Part shown: positions 61,273 through 64,000 of the stretch, one piece after another
Layout of the letters: the number at the start of each line of letters is the position of its first letter
Position numbering within the stretch: the first letter of the stretch is position 1
Assembly (NCBI GenBank): GCA_030750765.1
Contig: JASMHM010000001.1
Location: 96,541-160,540, forward strand
Direction: 5' to 3'
Origin: Candidatus Woesearchaeota archaeon
GTDB lineage: Archaea > Nanobdellota > Nanobdellia > Woesearchaeales > ARS49
DNA length: 64,000 bases
Position numbers and translations under genes: made by a program
The notes under the pieces: generated by a model
What the model was told of the DNA's origin: nothing
Databases searched by the model: none
What the model saw: only the letters and a program-made list of their open reading frames with translations

Positions 61273-62514
61273 ATGGCAACGAAATGGGATGTTTTTTCGT
61301 GGTTATACGAACAGAGCGGACCTAGAAAAATCATAGGCATAGTTAAAGGTCTGAACCAAAAAAGATCAGAGTATGACAAGATCAGGAAAATCCTTGACGT
61401 TCTCGTACAGAGTAAGCTAGTAACAAAAACCAAGCATGGCTTTGAAAGAGTCATGAATGACAAAAACCAGCACTTCTTTACCCTGTTGAAATATTGTATG
61501 AAAAATGGAGTTAACTACAATGAAGTATGTAATGAAACCGTCGCAGGATACGTAAGCAAAGCATTTCTAAAAAAATCGTTTACAGCCAAAGATATACGCC
61601 TCCATCCTCGAACGTTTGGAAGAGTATCGCACATTCTCGAAAAACACGGATTTTTGATTGTCCTATCAAGAAAGCCATTCAATGCAATAATACCGTACAA
61701 TTCCTTTCTTGGAGACTTAGTTACTTTCTACGGACACAGACCCCTAGTTGCTAGACAGAAAAGAGACGAATATTTTGGTGAGATAAAAAAAGAGCTTTCC
61801 AAATTTAATAAGCTAAAATCAAGAAATCTTCGCGCCTACCACGACATTCTCGAAGCATTTCAGATAAAGTTCGTTCACCATAGCTTAAGCATAGAAGGGA
61901 ACCCGCTTACGTTGGTGCAAACAGCTAGATTGCTGAGAGATAAGATCGTGTCTGAAAATCTGGCGCTGGAAGCTGTCCAGGAGGTGCAAAACTACCAAAA
62001 AGCATTTTTGCAAACACTCCAAAACGTGAGAGACGAAGTGCCATTAACCAAAGAAAGCATGCTTAACTACCACTTTACAGCTTTACAACACAAGTCGAAA
62101 TGGGCAGGCAAGATTAGAGATGATCCTGTCACCATTAAAGGAAACAAGCATTTCAAATTAGCAAAGCCAAAAGAAATCGAGCGTTTACTAGATAGTTTAA
62201 TCAAAGACTACAATGATTTTGTAAAAACCAAACACGCATTAAAAGAAATTATTGATTTTGCAGCATATCTTCATAATGAATTCCAATACATACATCCTTT
62301 TTTTGATGGAAACAGCAGAACCACACGGCTCATCACATTTCATTTCCTGCAAATGAATGGAATTCCTGTCTTTGATATTCCGTTAGGCATGCTTGAACAG
62401 TACGTTTCCGCTACAAAAGGCGCAAAGAAACGAGATGAACAACAATTAGCTCAAGAACTACAACAGATTATTCTCTACAACCTAAAAACAATCAATAAGA
62501 AACTTTCTCAGTAA
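61273..62514 (+). CDS. Fic-domain protein with N-terminal winged helix
   Basis: A 413-aa Fic protein. Residues 1-65 resemble a winged helix (VFSWLYEQSGPRKIIGIVKG). The inhibitory motif HHSLSIEGNPLT near 205 (S/TxxxEGN) precedes the Fic core, whose active loop is IHPFFDGNSRTTR near 345; Ser replaces the second Gly of the usual HPFxxGNGRxxR. Fic enzymes attach AMP or other groups to proteins; the N-terminal inhibitory helix keeps them off. It has its own promoter. Next to DinD it may be a toxin-like or regulatory protein. Confidence 0.9.
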   Translation: MATKWDVFSWLYEQSGPRKIIGIVKGLNQKRSEYDKIRKILDVLVQSKLVTKTKHGFERVMNDKNQHFFTLLKYCMKNGVNYNEVCNETVAGYVSKAFLKKSFTAKDIRLHPRTFGRVSHILEKHGFLIVLSRKPFNAIIPYNSFLGDLVTFYGHRPLVARQKRDEYFGEIKKELSKFNKLKSRNLRAYHDILEAFQIKFVHHSLSIEGNPLTLVQTARLLRDKIVSENLALEAVQEVQNYQKAFLQTLQNVRDEVPLTKESMLNYHFTALQHKSKWAGKIRDDPVTIKGNKHFKLAKPKEIERLLDSLIKDYNDFVKTKHALKEIIDFAAYLHNEFQYIHPFFDGNSRTTRLITFHFLQMNGIPVFDIPLGMLEQYVSATKGAKKRDEQQLAQELQQIILYNLKTINKKLSQ

Positions 62515-62702
62515 GACAATGAAATACCGTTTCCTTTCATAAACTTTCCGAACGCATCCTGGAGGAGTTCTAAACCACAATTATCCAACTCGTACACAAC
62601 AGTAATTGCAGTATTCCATATCTTTTTCGGCAACTTCTTGCTGGCCAGGTTTAAGGTACCTGCCCGAAAATCTAATAAAGAATCGTTCTTTCCTCTCTCC
62701 AT
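62508..62702 (-). CDS. possible small protein
   Basis: A 64-aa minus-strand frame (MERGKNDSLLDFRAGTLNLA...) that overlaps the Fic stop by 7 bp and the start of the DoxX-like gene by 2 bp. Residue composition is reasonable (a helix near 30-55), but there is no clear promoter or ribosome-binding site and no recognised family. Confidence 0.3.
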   Translation of the reverse strand: MERGKNDSLLDFRAGTLNLASKKLPKKIWNTAITVVYELDNCGLELLQDAFGKFMKGNGISLSY

Positions 62703-63063
62703 GAACCTCCGCCCTTACGCTCCTGTTGTCGTCCGTGTTGGTGTTAGTTTAGTTTTCTTGTGGTTTGGTTTTAGCCAGTTGTTCAACCCCAACATGTTTT
62801 TGGGGTATGTTCCGATAATGTTTGATGCGTACGCTCCAGTATTGGTGACGTTGAATGGTGTGATAGAGGTTGTTTTGGGTTTTGTGTTGCTTTCGGGTTT
62901 CTTAACAAGACCTGCTGCTTTGATCCTAGCACTGCATTTAGCAGGCATTACTGCTAGCTTGGGTTATAACGAGATTGCGGTGAGAGATTTTGGACTAGTC
63001 CTAGCTACGCTGTCCGTATTCTTGTATGGTAAGGATAACTGGGGAAAGGTTACTGAACAATAA
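62701..63063 (+). CDS. DoxX-like membrane protein
   Basis: A 120-aa protein with four membrane helices, the size and pattern of DoxX-like proteins: VVVRVGVSLVFLWFGFSQLFNP, then APVLVTLNGVIEVVLGFVLL, then LTRPAALILALHLAGI and a final helix. The family is linked to thiosulfate:quinone reductase subunits and to thiol homeostasis, but most members have no fixed role. The ATG at 62701 begins the first helix directly; the longer frame from 62638 adds a non-homologous segment. It overlaps the convergent cupredoxin gene by 14 bp. Confidence 0.85.
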   Translation: MNLRPYAPVVVRVGVSLVFLWFGFSQLFNPNMFLGYVPIMFDAYAPVLVTLNGVIEVVLGFVLLSGFLTRPAALILALHLAGITASLGYNEIAVRDFGLVLATLSVFLYGKDNWGKVTEQ

Positions 63064-63460
63064 GCGTGCCTTCCATGCCGCCATGACCGTGCCCACAAGG
63101 TATTGAGCAACGATAGCTGAACGTTCCTTTTTTGGATGCCACAAACTCTGCAGTTACCGGCGTCTTGTCTCTGAGTTCCATGTTCAATCCAAACTCTCGT
63201 ATGCGTAGTCCGTGTGGCACGTCTCTACTCCATGCAGTTATTTGTACGCGATCCCCCTCGTTTACTGTTATGGTTGAGGGTTCATACCCAAACTGGAAGG
63301 CTTCTACTTGGAATTGTACTGTTTCTCCTTGGACCTCAACGGGAACTTCTACTGGTTGAGTATCCACAGGTTCATGATCGTCCACGTGACCGTCAGCGTG
63401 ATGATCGTCTATGGGTGCTGAACACGCCACCAGTAATATCAAGAGTATTTCCCATCTCAT
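63050..63460 (-). CDS. cupredoxin lipoprotein with CuA-like motif
   Basis: A 136-aa lipoprotein (lipobox LLVAC, Cys13) with a His/Asp-rich linker (DDHHADGHVDDHE) that could bind metal, then a cupredoxin domain. The copper ligands match the CuA centre of cytochrome oxidase subunit 2: DVPHGL (His83) and CSIPCGHGHGGM (Cys118, Cys122, His126, Met129). One-domain CuA proteins can carry electrons or copper outside the cell. The usual Glu of CxExCG is Ile here. Confidence 0.9.
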   Translation of the reverse strand: MRWEILLILLVACSAPIDDHHADGHVDDHEPVDTQPVEVPVEVQGETVQFQVEAFQFGYEPSTITVNEGDRVQITAWSRDVPHGLRIREFGLNMELRDKTPVTAEFVASKKGTFSYRCSIPCGHGHGGMEGTLIVQ

Positions 63461-63558
63461 AGCGTCTTATCTTGGTCTTCGCTATATATAGATATGGTTT
63501 AAGCTATCCCTTACAAGTGGGATTAAAATGACTTATACTTTCGAATTACTCTCCTCGT

Positions 63559-63975
63559 ATGAGAGGAGTTATGCTGGCAGCCGTTCTTTTGGTGTTGGTA
63601 GCGTGTACACCCCCTCCTATGCAGCAATCCACATGGCAGCCTACTGAAGCATGGAATCCAGATGGATACTCTCCAACTGGAGCGGCGGCTACCTCTACGG
63701 TTACCAAAGAGGGAGTTCCGGCATGGATAGGGACGTGGCAATCCACAAGAACAGAACATCGTATGATTGTGACAAGCAACACCATCACTGTGGAACAGTT
63801 CCCAGAACCACAACTATACACGTACCACAGCTACAATCCTGCGGAAGAGAGAATTCTTGTCACCGTGATAAACGGCCCTAGGGCAGGAGAACGATTATTC
63901 TATAGTTTTATCATCTACAGCAATAATATTGCCTTTGGCAACCCCCCAGAAATGTTTGCGTTAATTAGCAGGTGA
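63559..63975 (+). CDS. lipoprotein of unknown function
   Basis: A 138-aa lipoprotein with lipobox LVLVAC (Cys16). A Pro/Thr-rich linker of about 35 residues follows, then a small beta domain (WIGTWQSTRTEHRMIVTSNTI, then RILVTVINGPRAGERLFYS). This looks like a lipocalin- or sandwich-type fold seen in small secreted proteins, but no family is certain. Promoter region with CTATATATAG lies at about 63481-63490. Confidence 0.75.
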   Translation: MRGVMLAAVLLVLVACTPPPMQQSTWQPTEAWNPDGYSPTGAAATSTVTKEGVPAWIGTWQSTRTEHRMIVTSNTITVEQFPEPQLYTYHSYNPAEERILVTVINGPRAGERLFYSFIIYSNNIAFGNPPEMFALISR

Positions 63976-64000
63976 CACTACAAAAGAAATTCTCACCCTG

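Noticed and set aside
62638-62700. N-terminal extension of the DoxX-like protein
   Set aside because: The ATG at 62701 gives the normal start of the first membrane helix and the extension is basic and unlike the family.

Overview
The window is archaeal and most likely comes from a DPANN lineage near the Woesearchaeota/Pacearchaeota. The evidence is a single thermosome gene, Spt5 followed by uL11, archaeal Elp3, TrmB-type regulators, TATA boxes about 25 bp upstream of start codons (mostly leaderless genes), a 16S-tRNA-Ala-23S rRNA operon with archaeal processing stems and no 5S gene, a BHB-type tRNA intron, and many small lineage-specific membrane or coiled-coil proteins. The lineage assignment is inference; UAG, UAA and UGA are all used as ordinary stops.

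Layout. 1-6900: a Cys-rich lipoprotein (cut by the window edge), a CBS protein, a membrane protein broken by an in-frame TAG, a secreted repeat protein with a hairpin/T-tract terminator, tRNA-Asp, CcdA, a methyltransferase, a HAD-like protein and small membrane proteins. 6994-11605: tRNA-Lys, a PD-(D/E)XK-like protein, and two divergent pairs of TrmB regulator plus ABC-type solute-binding lipoprotein, with inverted repeats between the divergent genes and no permease or ATPase. 11674-15059: spt5, a LAGLIDADG endonuclease with HTH segments, and rpl11 with a long C-terminal extension. 15064-31340: SET-domain protein, DeoC, Elp3, adenosine deaminase, RNA m5C methyltransferase, and a sugar-phosphate block (split transketolase, 2-hydroxyacid dehydrogenase, PfkB kinase, class II aldolase, RpiB, Rpe) with a thioredoxin-reductase-like flavoprotein lacking its CxxC. 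Together these could make ribose 5-phosphate from hexose and triose phosphates and salvage nucleosides.

31382-46774: glutaredoxin-like protein, two transglutaminase-like/TPR paralogues (one broken by TGA), thermosome, a paralogous pair of unknown genes (the first frameshifted), Ndk, a squalene/phytoene-synthase-like enzyme, coiled-coil proteins, a coupled operon of three unknown genes, a PhoU-like regulator, a kinase-fold protein and a radical SAM protein. 46852-51689: rRNA operon, in which tRNA-Ala carries a 28-nt intron in its T-loop.

52619-59350 is the most unusual region. A radical SAM/SPASM enzyme, an unrecognised protein, an ATP-grasp ligase, a 75-aa protein and an HExxH metallopeptidase are translationally coupled in one operon. 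It converges on a second operon with a B12-binding-type radical SAM protein and a HemW-like radical SAM protein. The block lies between a degenerate copy of the 3' end of a HIT-family gene (52479-52530) and the intact HIT gene (59424-59828), which suggests insertion. I read it as a candidate undescribed biosynthetic, possibly peptide-modifying, system. 59908-63975: a DinD-like protein, a tRNA-like T-arm fragment, a Fic protein, a DoxX-like protein, a CuA-motif lipoprotein and another lipoprotein.
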